Origin: Tepidicaulis sp002389665
Lineage (GTDB): Bacteria; Pseudomonadota; Alphaproteobacteria; Parvibaculales; Parvibaculaceae
Direction: 5' to 3'
Length of the DNA: 64,000 nucleotides
Assembly: GCF_965222285.1 (NCBI RefSeq)
Contig: NZ_OZ244942.1
Span: forward strand, 62,001 to 126,000
Part shown: positions 8,687 to 17,398 of the stretch, one piece after another
Layout: each line of letters starts with the position of its first letter
Position numbering within the stretch: the stretch's first letter is position 1
Notes under the pieces: model-generated
The model's input: only the letters and a program-made list of their open reading frames with translations
What the model was told of the DNA's origin: nothing
The model's database searches: none
Program-made: the position numbers and the translations under genes

Positions 8687-9354
8687 TAGGCCGCCCCCCT
8701 AAGCGACTGATTCTCCAACAAAGGAGAACTTGTATCACCGCGCAGCCGTTTTTCAAGGAAGTGCAGGAGTTCACCAATCTCGCCCGTCGATTTCGACTTT
8801 TCCGAAAGCTCCATCACTGTGCGCCCGTCGATCATACTGGAGGCAAAATCGACGCGCTGATGCACGACGGAAGGCGCGACGGCGCCGTGATGGGAAAGGG
8901 CGATGGCCGCTTCCGTGGTGATGCGGGCACGCGGCGAGGCGCCGTTGAGCACGAAGGCGAGCGGCTTGGCGAGCTGCTCGCACAATTGCACCGTCGCTCC
9001 GGCAGCGCGCAGATCATGCGGGCTCGGGCGCGTGGGGATGACCACGAGGTCGGAAAGAGAGATGACATGCTGAATGGTGGAGGTGATGGCGGGGGGCGTG
9101 TCGATAACGACGAGCTTCACGCCGCCTTCCTTCAGCCGGGCAAGATCCGCTTCCAGACCCGCCTCGCTTGCCCGCGCGAAAAACGGCTCTTCGGCCTGCC
9201 GCACGTTCCACCATTGAGAAAGAGAACCCTGAGGGTCGGTATCCATCAACGCAACGGGGCCAAGACCCTGCCGCTGCGCTTCGACCGCCACATGCCCGGC
9301 AAGTGTTGTCTTGCCCGAGCCGCCCTTCTGGGACGCGAACGCGATCACATGCAT
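8686..9354 (-). CDS. ParA/MinD-family ATPase without a ParB partner
   Basis: 222 residues. The deviant Walker A motif KGGSGKTT (residues 10-17) has the signature lysine of the ParA/MinD group. The switch region MDTDPQGS and the Walker B-like VIDTPPA follow. No N-terminal DNA-binding domain is present, so it resembles small orphan ParA/MipZ/ParC-like positioning ATPases rather than the chromosomal partition protein; no parB lies beside it. The ATG at 9354 starts right at the P-loop strand and has AAGGA nine bases upstream. It is the first gene of a two-gene operon with the SPOR protein, suggesting it positions or times a wall or division function. Confidence 0.87.
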   Translation of the reverse strand: MHVIAFASQKGGSGKTTLAGHVAVEAQRQGLGPVALMDTDPQGSLSQWWNVRQAEEPFFARASEAGLEADLARLKEGGVKLVVIDTPPAITSTIQHVISLSDLVVIPTRPSPHDLRAAGATVQLCEQLAKPLAFVLNGASPRARITTEAAIALSHHGAVAPSVVHQRVDFASSMIDGRTVMELSEKSKSTGEIGELLHFLEKRLRGDTSSPLLENQSLRGAA

Positions 9355-9602
9355 GACGCCATATCCTTGCATCGATAGGGGGAGGTCTCTGATTAGCCCC
9401 AAAGCGCCGGTCTGCAAAACGCCCCCTCCGTTTTGCACTCAAGCTTCAATGAGCTGAGAAAGGCGGCGAATCACCAGCCGCGGTCAGATTAACTTTTGGC
9501 CAGACCCTTCACAACATCTAGCTAACCATTTTCGTGATCACGCGAGATACCGTGTTTCGGACGCATCACTATCTTTGTATCTAGGCGCAAAAACTGCTGG
9601 CT

Positions 9603-10913
9603 TTATCGGCGCTGTGCCCATTCGCGCGTCACTTTGAGCATCGCCCCGGTGAGCCGGGAGAGGTCTTCCTTGCCGGTGACGAGCGGCGGGGTGATGTAGA
9701 TGATGTTACGGAAGGGACGGATCCAGACACCTTCTTCCACGAAGCGCTGTTTGAACCAGTTCACATCGTCGAGCTTATCGACTTCGATGACGCCGAGGGC
9801 GCCGAGAACGCGTACATCCTTTACGCGGGAAATCTCGCGCGCCGGGGCAAGCTCTTCTTCCATCTGGGCGGCGATGGCGCGGGCCTGCTCAAGGCGCGGC
9901 TCTTCCTCGAAAAGTTCGAGCGAGGCGAGGGCGGCGGCGCAGGCCAGCGGATTGCCCGTATATGTCGGCCCATGCATCAGCGCCTTGTCGGGATCGTCCC
10001 CCAAAAACGCCTCGAAAACATGTTTGCGCGCGGTGGTGGAGGCAAGGGCGAGCGTGCCGCCCGTCAGCGCTTTGGAGAGCGTCATGATATCGGGCACGAT
10101 GCCGGCCTGCTCGCAGGCGAAAAGCGTGCCCGTGCGCCCGAAGCCCGTGAAAATTTCATCGACGATGAGAAGAATGTCATGGGCATCGCAAAGCGCGCGC
10201 AGCTTGGCAAGGACGGCGGGCTCATGAAAAACCATGCCGCCTGCCCCCTGCACCAAGGGCTCGGTGACGATCGCCGCCGTTTCATGTGCGTGTTCGGCAA
10301 TGAAAGCTTCAAGCGCGGCTTCCTTTTCCCTATCGACCGGCAGGTCGGCCAGCAATTGCTGCGGGATCGCGCCTTTGAAAAGCGTGTGCATGCCTTCTTC
10401 GGGATCGCAGACCGACATGGTGCCGATCGTGTCGCCGTGATAGCCGCCGCGGAAACTGATGAAGCGGGTTTTGCCGTGCTTGCCCTGGTTGAGCCAGTAC
10501 TGCACGGCCATTTTCATGGCGATTTCGACGGAGACCGAGCCGGATTCGGAGAAGAACGTATGCGCGAGATCGCCCGGCGTGACATCCGCCAGGCGCTTGG
10601 CGAGGCGCATGGCCGGTTCATGGGCAAAGCCGCCCAGCATGATATGCGGCATGGCATCGAGCTGGCGGGAGACCGCCTCGCGGATGCGCGGATGGTTATA
10701 GCCATGCGCCGCCGTCCACCAGGAGGAAATGCCGTCGATGAGCTCGCGCCCGTCCGCCAGCGTAATACGCACGCCTTCGGTTTTGACCGCCGGCAGCGTC
10801 ATTGGCGTCGTCTGCATCTGGCTATAGGGGAGCCAAAGGTGTTCCGCCCCTTCCAGAAGCCAATCGGGAGGGGACGGGAACAGCGGATTGAGAGGCGGTA
10901 TGCGCGCAGCCAT
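9603..10913 (-). CDS. bioA: Adenosylmethionine-8-amino-7-oxononanoate aminotransferase
   Basis: 436 residues, full length for the class III aminotransferase BioA, which makes 7,8-diaminononanoate from KAPA using S-adenosylmethionine as amino donor. The PLP lysine is Lys281 (TLSKALTGG). The cofactor-binding Asp is in VDEIFTGFGRTG (about 252), and GGYHGDT (156-162) binds the phosphate. It follows bioB with an 8-bp gap, so bioB-bioA form a leftward operon. The 164 bp after its stop up to the next marked feature hold only the upstream region of the ParA-like gene. Confidence 0.97.
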   Translation of the reverse strand: MAARIPPLNPLFPSPPDWLLEGAEHLWLPYSQMQTTPMTLPAVKTEGVRITLADGRELIDGISSWWTAAHGYNHPRIREAVSRQLDAMPHIMLGGFAHEPAMRLAKRLADVTPGDLAHTFFSESGSVSVEIAMKMAVQYWLNQGKHGKTRFISFRGGYHGDTIGTMSVCDPEEGMHTLFKGAIPQQLLADLPVDREKEAALEAFIAEHAHETAAIVTEPLVQGAGGMVFHEPAVLAKLRALCDAHDILLIVDEIFTGFGRTGTLFACEQAGIVPDIMTLSKALTGGTLALASTTARKHVFEAFLGDDPDKALMHGPTYTGNPLACAAALASLELFEEEPRLEQARAIAAQMEEELAPAREISRVKDVRVLGALGVIEVDKLDDVNWFKQRFVEEGVWIRPFRNIIYITPPLVTGKEDLSRLTGAMLKVTREWAQRR

Positions 10914-10921
10914 GAGCCCGC

Positions 10922-11971
10922 TTAGATTTCAGAGGGGCAGCGATGGGCGGGCATGGGCTTCAGGCCCAGCTTGCCGAACATCGCATCGTCTTTTTCCTTG
11001 GCCGGGTTCTTCGTCGTCAAAAGCTGCTCGCCGATGAAGATCGAATTCGCCCCGGCAAGGAAGCAAAGCGCCTGGGTTTCCTCGGACATGTTTTCACGGC
11101 CGGCGGAAAGGCGCACGACGGATTTCGGCATCATGATGCGGGCGGCGGCAATGGTGCGCACGAAATCGATGGGATCGATCTCTTTGCTCTCGCCGAGCGG
11201 CGTGCCCTTCACCTGCATCAGCATGTTGATCGGCACGCTTTGCGGATGCGGCGTCAGATTGGCAAGCGTCTGCAACATGCCGGCGTGATCGGACTGGCTT
11301 TCGCCCATGCCCAGAATGCCGCCGGAACACACATTCATGCCCGCTTCCTGCACGCGCTGAATGGTGTCGAGCCGGTCCTGATAGGTCCGTGTTGTGACGA
11401 TCTCTTTATAATATTCTTCGGACGTGTCGATATTGTGGTTGTAATAATCGAGCCCGGCTTCTTTCAGGCGGATCGTCTGTTCGGGCGAGAGCATGCCGAG
11501 CGTCATGCAGGTTTCCATGCCCATTTCGCGCACGCCTTTGATCATGGCGACGATGGCTTCCATGTCGCGGTCTTTCGGGTTGCGCCAGGCAGCGCCCATG
11601 CAATAGCGCGAGGCGCCCGCTTCCTTGGCGCGGCGCGCACCTTCTAGCACTTTTTGCACTTCCATGAGTTTCGAAGCGCTGAGCCCCGTGTCGAACTTGG
11701 CGCTCTGATTGCAATAGCCGCAATCTTCCGGGCAGCCGCCCGTCTTGATGGAAAGCAGCGTGCTCTTTTGCACTTCGTTCGGATCGAACCATTTGCGGTG
11801 CACGGTTTGCGCCTGAAAGATCAGATCGTTGAAGGGCAGGGCGAGCAGCGCCTCGACCTCCTCGCGCGTCCAGTCATGACGCAGACCGTCATCCGCCTCT
11901 GCCGTTTTCCCGGCAAGATCGTTTGCGGGCTTGGCGGACTGCTCGGTCTGAGCGGGCATGGTCATGGTCAT
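10922..11971 (-). CDS. bioB: Biotin synthase
   Basis: 349 residues. A radical-SAM enzyme that inserts sulfur into dethiobiotin. The CxxxCxxC motif is Cys80, Cys84, Cys87 (CPEDCGYC). The conserved YNHNIDTS segment and the downstream arginine and cysteines that hold the [2Fe-2S] cluster are present. The start has GGAG seven bases upstream of ATG 11971. In-frame ATGs follow within a few codons (ATGACCATGACCATG), so the exact start may be one of these. It is the first gene of bioBA, divergent from bioFD across 296 bp. Confidence 0.97.
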   Translation of the reverse strand: MTMTMPAQTEQSAKPANDLAGKTAEADDGLRHDWTREEVEALLALPFNDLIFQAQTVHRKWFDPNEVQKSTLLSIKTGGCPEDCGYCNQSAKFDTGLSASKLMEVQKVLEGARRAKEAGASRYCMGAAWRNPKDRDMEAIVAMIKGVREMGMETCMTLGMLSPEQTIRLKEAGLDYYNHNIDTSEEYYKEIVTTRTYQDRLDTIQRVQEAGMNVCSGGILGMGESQSDHAGMLQTLANLTPHPQSVPINMLMQVKGTPLGESKEIDPIDFVRTIAAARIMMPKSVVRLSAGRENMSEETQALCFLAGANSIFIGEQLLTTKNPAKEKDDAMFGKLGLKPMPAHRCPSEI

Positions 11972-12267
11972 GAGCGGACTCCCTCAAGATCGCGGCCTTT
12001 TTTGACTTCTTGTCCGGCGGCCGCTTGGCGGGCTGAATTACGGGGCCGAGCATAGGCGGCTTGCCGGGGAATGCAAGGCGGATCAAGGGATTATGGGCAG
12101 GGCCGATGGGAAGGTTTACTGCCGGTTTTAAGCCTCAGGGTCCGCGCTTTGCGATTGACACCGGCCCCCCGCCCGGCCCAGTTTCCCGCATCCGGCCCGG
12201 CCCTTACGTTCACACCTGTGTTTAAGGGCGCCGGAGCGAATGTCCCCAGGAACAATGGGAGAATGAG
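11972..12267. promoter_or_regulatory. Divergent bioBA / bioFD control region
   Basis: A 296-bp gap that must carry the promoters of both biotin half-operons. I looked for the alphaproteobacterial BioR box (TTATMKATAA) and for an E. coli-like BirA operator and saw neither. TTGACA occurs at 12155-12160 but has no convincing -10 at 16-18 bp. No other feature was recognised. Confidence 0.4.
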
Positions 12268-13452
12268 ATGGCTTCCCCGGCGACGTCCCGTTCCCTCGAC
12301 AGCTTTGCGCAAGGGAAACTTGAGGATCTGGAAGCGCGCAGCCTGCGCCGCCGCCTGATCGAGACGGACCGTTACGGCCCGGCCCAGGCGCGCCGCGCCG
12401 GGCGTGAGCTCATCTCCTTTTGCTGCAACGACTATCTCAATCTCTCGCACCGAGAGGAAGTGAAGGAGGCGGCCCGCGCGGCGCTGGAGCGCTATGGGGC
12501 AGGCTCGGGGGCCTCCCGGCTTGTCACCGGCAATCATCCGCTTTTCCGTACGCTCGAAAAACGTCTCGCTCGGCTGAAAGAGACCGATGACTGCGTGATT
12601 TTCGGCTCGGGTTATCTTGCCAATCTCGGCATCGTGCCGGCCCTGGCGCGGGAGGGCGATCTTATCCTGGCGGATGAGCTGTCCCATGCCTGCCTTCTTT
12701 CCGGCACGAAGCTCTCCGGCGCTGAAACGCGCATCTTCCGTCACAATGATATGGGCCATTTGAAAGCGCTGCTGGAAGAAGAGCGGGCAAAGCACCGCCA
12801 TTGCCTGATCCTGACCGACGGGGTGTTTTCCATGGACGGCGATCTTGCCCCGGTCGAAGAGATGGGGGAGCTGGCGCGCGCCCATGATGCCTGGCTGATG
12901 ACGGATGATGCCCATGGCATCGGTGTGCTGGCGGGCGGCAAGGGTTCGAGCTTTGGCGGCGGCAAAAAGGCCGATGTGCCGCTGCAGATGGGCACGCTTT
13001 CCAAGGCCATCGGCTCTTATGGCGGCTATCTTTGCGCCAGCCAGCCGGTGGTGGATTTCATCCGCACCCGTGCGCGCACGCTGATTTATTCAACGGGCCT
13101 GCCGCCTGCCTCCGTTGCCGCCTCCATTGCCGCGCTCGATCTGATCGAGGCCGATCCGGAATTTGCGGCGCTGCCCGTGAAAAAAGCCAAAGCCTTTACC
13201 CGCGCGCTCAATTTGCCGGAAGCAGAAAGCCCCATCGTGCCGATCCTGATGGGCGATCCGGATAAAACGCTCGCCGCTTCCGCGCTTCTGGAAGAGGAAG
13301 GCTTTCTCGTCACCGCCATCCGCCCGCCCACCGTGCCGGAGGGAACCGCGCGGCTGCGCTTTACTTTCACGGCCGAGCATGACGATAAAGACATCGAGCG
13401 GCTGACCGCCATTATCCGCGATAAGATCCTCATCAACAGGGCAGCAGAATGA
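12268..13452 (+). CDS. bioF: 8-amino-7-oxononanoate synthase (KAPA synthase)
   Basis: 394 residues, an alpha-oxoamine synthase that condenses pimeloyl thioester with alanine. The PLP lysine is Lys246 in GTLSKAIGSYGG. TDDAHGIGV (about 212-220) holds the cofactor-ring Asp and His. The start has GGAG six bases before ATG 12268. The stop overlaps the bioD start (ATGA), so bioF-bioD are a translationally coupled rightward operon. Confidence 0.97.
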   Translation: MASPATSRSLDSFAQGKLEDLEARSLRRRLIETDRYGPAQARRAGRELISFCCNDYLNLSHREEVKEAARAALERYGAGSGASRLVTGNHPLFRTLEKRLARLKETDDCVIFGSGYLANLGIVPALAREGDLILADELSHACLLSGTKLSGAETRIFRHNDMGHLKALLEEERAKHRHCLILTDGVFSMDGDLAPVEEMGELARAHDAWLMTDDAHGIGVLAGGKGSSFGGGKKADVPLQMGTLSKAIGSYGGYLCASQPVVDFIRTRARTLIYSTGLPPASVAASIAALDLIEADPEFAALPVKKAKAFTRALNLPEAESPIVPILMGDPDKTLAASALLEEEGFLVTAIRPPTVPEGTARLRFTFTAEHDDKDIERLTAIIRDKILINRAAE

Positions 13453-14126
13453 GTGTGTTTTTCGTTACGTCCTCGGGAACGGAAATCGGCAAGACCTTCG
13501 TTTCCTCTCACATCGTGCGCCAGCTCAAAGCGCGCGGCGACAAGGTGCTGGCGCTCAAGCCCGTTCTCAGCGGCATTACGCCGGAGACGGTTGCAGGTAG
13601 CGACACCGCCTTGCTGCTCGAGGCGATGGGGCGCGAGGTGACGGAAGAAAGTTTCGAGGCGATCACGCCCTGGCATTTCAAGGAAGCCATGTCGCCCGAT
13701 ATGGCGGCGGCGCGGGAAGGACGCACCGTTCCCTTCCGCTCCGTCGTTTCATTTTGTGCGGAAGCGGCGCGGGCAAACCACGATCATCTTTTGATCGAAG
13801 GGGTGGGCGGGCTTATGGTGCCGCTCGACGATAGCCATTTGGTGCTCGACTGGATGAAAGCGCTGACGCGCGAGACGGCGCTGACGCCCATTCTCGTCGT
13901 CGGCTCATATCTTGGAACGGTGAGCCATACGCTCACCGCGCTGAAAGTGATGAAGGATGAGGGGCTTGCGCCCGGCGCCATCATTGTCAGCCAGTCTGAA
14001 GAGGCGCCGGTGCCGCTGGAAGAAACCTGCGAAGTGATCGCCCGCTTTGCCGGGGGCGTGCCCATCGTACCGCTGCCGCGCCTTGCCGCCGGCCAAGAGG
14101 CGCCCGATCTTCTTTCCTGGTTTTAA
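13449..14126 (+). CDS. bioD: Dethiobiotin synthetase
   Basis: 225 residues. An ATP-dependent carboxylase that closes the ureido ring of dethiobiotin. The P-loop SGTEIGKTF sits at residues 9-17, and the later EGVGGLMVPL segment matches the substrate-binding loop of the family. It begins inside the bioF stop (ATGA overlap). Its stop is only 2 bp from the stop of a convergent small gene, with no terminator visible between them. Confidence 0.96.
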   Translation: MSVFFVTSSGTEIGKTFVSSHIVRQLKARGDKVLALKPVLSGITPETVAGSDTALLLEAMGREVTEESFEAITPWHFKEAMSPDMAAAREGRTVPFRSVVSFCAEAARANHDHLLIEGVGGLMVPLDDSHLVLDWMKALTRETALTPILVVGSYLGTVSHTLTALKVMKDEGLAPGAIIVSQSEEAPVPLEETCEVIARFAGGVPIVPLPRLAAGQEAPDLLSWF

Positions 14127-14128
14127 CT

Positions 14129-14305
14129 TTAGCCTCGAGGGCCGAACAGGAACCAGATAAGCACGCCGATCACCGGGAAGATGATGATGGCGACGATCCA
14201 AAGTACTTTCGCGCCCGTGTCGGCGCCGCTCTGGACGGTTTTCACGATCGCATAAATATCGGCAATCAACAGTAAAAGCCCGAAAAGGCCGCTGACTTCC
14301 ATCAT
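14129..14305 (-). CDS. Small membrane protein with PLDc_N (phospholipase D N-terminal-like) domain
   Basis: 58 residues. Two hydrophobic segments (residues about 7-22 and 34-54) are separated by a short polar turn, and the protein ends FLFGPRG. The pattern LLLLIADIYAI...KVLWIVAI...PVIGVLIWFLFGPR is that of stand-alone PLDc_N proteins, otherwise found at the N-terminus of cardiolipin synthases. A good ribosome site (GGGAG) lies six bases before ATG 14305; a second ATG follows immediately. Function of stand-alone copies is not known. Confidence 0.85.
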   Translation of the reverse strand: MMEVSGLFGLLLLIADIYAIVKTVQSGADTGAKVLWIVAIIIFPVIGVLIWFLFGPRG

Positions 14306-14395
14306 TACATTCTCCCTTGATGCGCGGAGCAGGGCGGCGCCTGATGAAAGGTGCCGTTTCCCATACCAACGCGGGAGGTGCGGATTTGTTCTGGC

Positions 14396-14926
14396 TCAAA
14401 GGAGCGAGGAGGTCAGCGCGCCTTCATGGATGAGCAGCCATTCCTTGGTCGGCAGCCCGCCGCCAAAGCCGGTCAGCGCTCCGTTCGAGCCGATGACGCG
14501 GTGGCAGGGAATGATGACGGGAATGGGGTTCTGCCCATTGGCAAGACCGACGGCGCGCACCGCCTTCGGATTGCCGATCTTCTCGGCAATGTCCTTGTAG
14601 CTCCATGTCACACCGTAGGGAATGGTCAGGAGCGCCCGCCAGACCGATTGCTGAAAAGGCGTGCCGCGCGGGGCAAGCGTGAGGCCGGAAAACTCTTTGC
14701 GTGTGCCCGCGAAAAATTCCTGTAAGGCTTTCTCCGCCGCCTCGATATGAGGGCGCGCGTTGAGCGCGGCGGGCGAGGCCGGGTCCGCCGCTTCCACTTT
14801 GACCGTGTCTTCATTCGGAAAGAAGACATGGGTGAGCCCGTCTTCCTCGGCGAGAAGGCGCAAGGTGCCGATCGGCGTTTCCATTGCGGAGGTGGCGCTT
14901 GCTTGCAGGGTCTTGTTCTTTCTCAT
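14396..14926 (-). CDS. ogt: Methylated-DNA-protein-cysteine S-methyltransferase
   Basis: 176 residues. A suicidal DNA-repair protein that takes O6-methyl groups from guanine. The acceptor is Cys141 in the diagnostic IPCHRV motif, followed by GALTGFGGGL. The helix-turn-helix residues (FQQSVWRAL, about 91-99) are present. There is no Ada N-terminal domain, so it is Ogt-type. Its start overlaps the stop of the AlkA-like gene by 4 bp (ATGA), forming an alkylation-repair operon. Confidence 0.95.
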   Translation of the reverse strand: MRKNKTLQASATSAMETPIGTLRLLAEEDGLTHVFFPNEDTVKVEAADPASPAALNARPHIEAAEKALQEFFAGTRKEFSGLTLAPRGTPFQQSVWRALLTIPYGVTWSYKDIAEKIGNPKAVRAVGLANGQNPIPVIIPCHRVIGSNGALTGFGGGLPTKEWLLIHEGALTSSLL

Positions 14927-15837
14927 CCGCCTTTGGCTCCTTGTGTTCCGGTTTGCAGGCTGGCCCAGAGATGAATGGCGGCATGGCCGCGGTAGGGGGA
15001 CCAGGCGCGCGACATCTCTTCAAGTTCCCTGGCGCTTGGCACCGCGCCGGAAAAATCACCCGCCGCATAACGAAGGCCAAGATCGGACGAAGGAAAGGCA
15101 TCGCGCAGATGCAAGGCCCGCAGCCCCACATAATGCGCCGTCCAGGGGCCGATACCGGGCAGCGCCTCCAATGTTTTGAGCGGTGCGATGTCGCTTTCAA
15201 GCGCGCTGAAGCCGCCGTCTGCGGCAAAGCCGGCAAGGCGGGTGAGCGTCGCCGCCCGCTTGCCCGGCATGCCGAGCCCTTCGATCACTTCACCCGCAAG
15301 ACGCTCAGGAGCGGGAAACAGCGCGCGGGGCCAGAGCCCTTCTTCCGCCACCAGCGCGATGGGCTTGCCATACCGCTCCACCAGACGGGCCGTCAGCGTC
15401 GTTGCGCCTTTGACCGAGACTTGCTGGCCGAGAATGGCGCGCATCGCCAGAAGATAAGGATCGAAAGCGCCGGGTACGCGCAGGCCGGGCCGCGCTTTTA
15501 CGAGGGCGCCAAGCGCGCGGTGACGCTTCAGCGCCTCGTTGACCTTGCGCATGGGCGCATCGAGATCGAATTGGCGCGTCAAACGCGCGGCGATGAAATC
15601 CCGATCCGTTTCCCTCGCGGAAAAAACGTGCACGCCGAGCGCTTTTCTTGCAGGCGTAAGCTTCACCTCGATCACGGCAAAAGAGCGGGGAAGGCGCACG
15701 GCCTGACGCAGCGCGTGTCCTTCAATCACCTCGACGCCGGGGATGAGACGGAAGAGAAAATAATCGAGCATGTCCCGCCAGGAAAAAAGCGGCGGCACGG
15801 GCATCTCGAAACGGTCTTGTAAGGTGAGCGCGGACAT
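14923..15837 (-). CDS. alkA: DNA-3-methyladenine glycosylase II (AlkA family)
   Basis: 304 residues. A helix-hairpin-helix-GPD glycosylase that removes alkylated bases. The hairpin motif lies at LPGIGPWTAHYVGLR (about 226-240) and the catalytic Asp is Asp252 in FPSSDLGL. An N-terminal AlkA_N-like beta domain occupies about residues 10-110. It is the first gene of an operon with ogt, overlapping by 4 bp. The Ada regulator that normally controls such genes is not in the window. Confidence 0.93.
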   Translation of the reverse strand: MSALTLQDRFEMPVPPLFSWRDMLDYFLFRLIPGVEVIEGHALRQAVRLPRSFAVIEVKLTPARKALGVHVFSARETDRDFIAARLTRQFDLDAPMRKVNEALKRHRALGALVKARPGLRVPGAFDPYLLAMRAILGQQVSVKGATTLTARLVERYGKPIALVAEEGLWPRALFPAPERLAGEVIEGLGMPGKRAATLTRLAGFAADGGFSALESDIAPLKTLEALPGIGPWTAHYVGLRALHLRDAFPSSDLGLRYAAGDFSGAVPSARELEEMSRAWSPYRGHAAIHLWASLQTGTQGAKGG

Positions 15838-16022
15838 GGCCGGAGTTTACAGCCAATCGGGGGCCTGTCCCCTCCGTTTCCGGTCACGAATGCGGGACCG
15901 CTTTTTGAGGGCCGACTTCGTTGCGGTTGTCGTTTCGCCTTTCGCGGGCGCGGCCGCGCTGCTAGCGTGAGCGCATAGGAAATACGCACCCAACATAATC
16001 ACTGGCATTCGGGGAGGGATGA

Positions 16023-17330
16023 ATGAGTGAACGGGCCGACACGCCGCCGGGCGTTGCCGCCAATATTGCGCATCTGGGCAAGGGCTACCGGATCTACGCG
16101 CTGGTCATTCTGACAATCGTGTATGTACTCAATTATGTGGACCGGCAGATTCTCGCCATCCTGCTGCCGGGCATTAAAGCTGAACTGGATCTCAACGATA
16201 CCCAGCTCGGCTTCTTGTTCATGACCTTCGGGATTTTCTACGCAACGCTCGGTATTCCGATTGCGATGCTGGCGGACCGGACGAACCGGCGCAATGTCGT
16301 CGCGGCCGCGCTGACGATCTTCTCGCTGATGACGGCGGCCTGCGCCTTCGTTGCCAATTACATTCAGCTCGTCATCCTGCGCGTGCTGGTGGGGGTGGGG
16401 GAAGCCGGTTCCAGCCCGCCTTCCCATTCCATGATCGCGGATATGTTTCCGCCCAAAGCCCGCGCGACGGCACTTGCCTTCTTCTCGCTCGGGGTGAATA
16501 TCGGCCTTCTGATCGGCCTTTTCGCGGGCGGCTGGCTTGCGGAAAACTATGGCTGGCGCACGACCTTCATCATTGTCGGCCTGCCGGGCGTTTTGATGGC
16601 GCTTGTCGTGCTCTTCACCGTCAAGGAGCCGGAGCGCGGTGCCTCGGACGGCGTGGCGCCGGGCACGGAAGAAACCCCTGCTATCGGCGAAGTGGTGAGC
16701 TTTCTTTGGTCGCAAAAGGCCTTCCGGCATATTGCGCTCGGCTCGGCGCTCATCGCCTTTGTAGGCTATGCCGGTGTTGCCTGGGTGCCGACCTTCCTTG
16801 CCCGGTCTTTCGATATGAAACTCGGCGAGATCGGCATGATGCTAGGCCTCGTTATCGGCTTTGCGGGCGGCGCGGGCACATTCGGCGCGGGCTTCTTTGC
16901 CGACAAGCTCGGCCATAAAGATGTGCGCTGGAATATGTGGCTCGTGGCGCTTGCCGGGGTGGTCGCCTTTCCCTTCGGTGTGGCGCTTTATCTCACCGAC
17001 AGCAAGACGGCGGCGATCCTGCTTTTCATCGCCCCGGCGGCGGCAGGCGCGATCTTCACCGGCCCTGCCATTGCCATGACGCAGGGCCTTGCGAAGCTGC
17101 GTATGCGGGCGACGGCCTCGGCCATCCTGTTTTTCATCCTCAACCTGATCGGGCTCGGCGCGGGCCCGCAGGTGGTGGGCATGCTTTCGGATTTCTTTGC
17201 CGCTTCGGCGGGCGAGGAATCCGTGCGCTATGCGCTGCTTGCGATCACGCCGCTCGGCCTTTGGGGCGCGCTGCATTTCTTCCTCGCAGCCAAAACCCTG
17301 GAAGAGGACCTTGCCCGCGCCAAGGCGTGA
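16023..17330 (+). CDS. MFS transporter (spinster-like)
   Basis: 435 residues with 12 predicted membrane segments. The N-terminal NYVDRQILAILLP and the loop LADRTNRRNV between segments 2 and 3 are typical of the spinster-like group of the major facilitator superfamily. The ribosome site GGGGAGGGA precedes the ATG. It is monocistronic with a terminator shortly after. Substrate cannot be read from sequence; relatives move lipids, sugars or aromatic acids. Confidence 0.93.
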   Translation: MSERADTPPGVAANIAHLGKGYRIYALVILTIVYVLNYVDRQILAILLPGIKAELDLNDTQLGFLFMTFGIFYATLGIPIAMLADRTNRRNVVAAALTIFSLMTAACAFVANYIQLVILRVLVGVGEAGSSPPSHSMIADMFPPKARATALAFFSLGVNIGLLIGLFAGGWLAENYGWRTTFIIVGLPGVLMALVVLFTVKEPERGASDGVAPGTEETPAIGEVVSFLWSQKAFRHIALGSALIAFVGYAGVAWVPTFLARSFDMKLGEIGMMLGLVIGFAGGAGTFGAGFFADKLGHKDVRWNMWLVALAGVVAFPFGVALYLTDSKTAAILLFIAPAAAGAIFTGPAIAMTQGLAKLRMRATASAILFFILNLIGLGAGPQVVGMLSDFFAASAGEESVRYALLAITPLGLWGALHFFLAAKTLEEDLARAKA

Positions 17331-17349
17331 AGGTGAGCGAAAAACAAAA

Positions 17350-17377
17350 AAGGGGCGTCCTTGCGAGCGCCCCTTTT
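17350..17377. terminator. Bidirectional terminator between two convergent MFS genes
   Basis: AGGGGCG and CGCCCCT form a stem with a short loop, preceded by an A-run and followed by TTTT, so it can act on both strands. Confidence 0.8.
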
Positions 17378-17398
17378 CATTCGCCTTACTAAATAAAC

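Noticed and set aside
9439..9602. Possible terminator of bioA or operator upstream of the ParA-like gene
   Set aside because: I found no stem with a T-run and no convincing palindrome beyond a short GTGATCAC.
9972..10925. 317-codon open frame antisense to bioA
   Set aside because: Shadow frame; bioA has all catalytic residues on the other strand.
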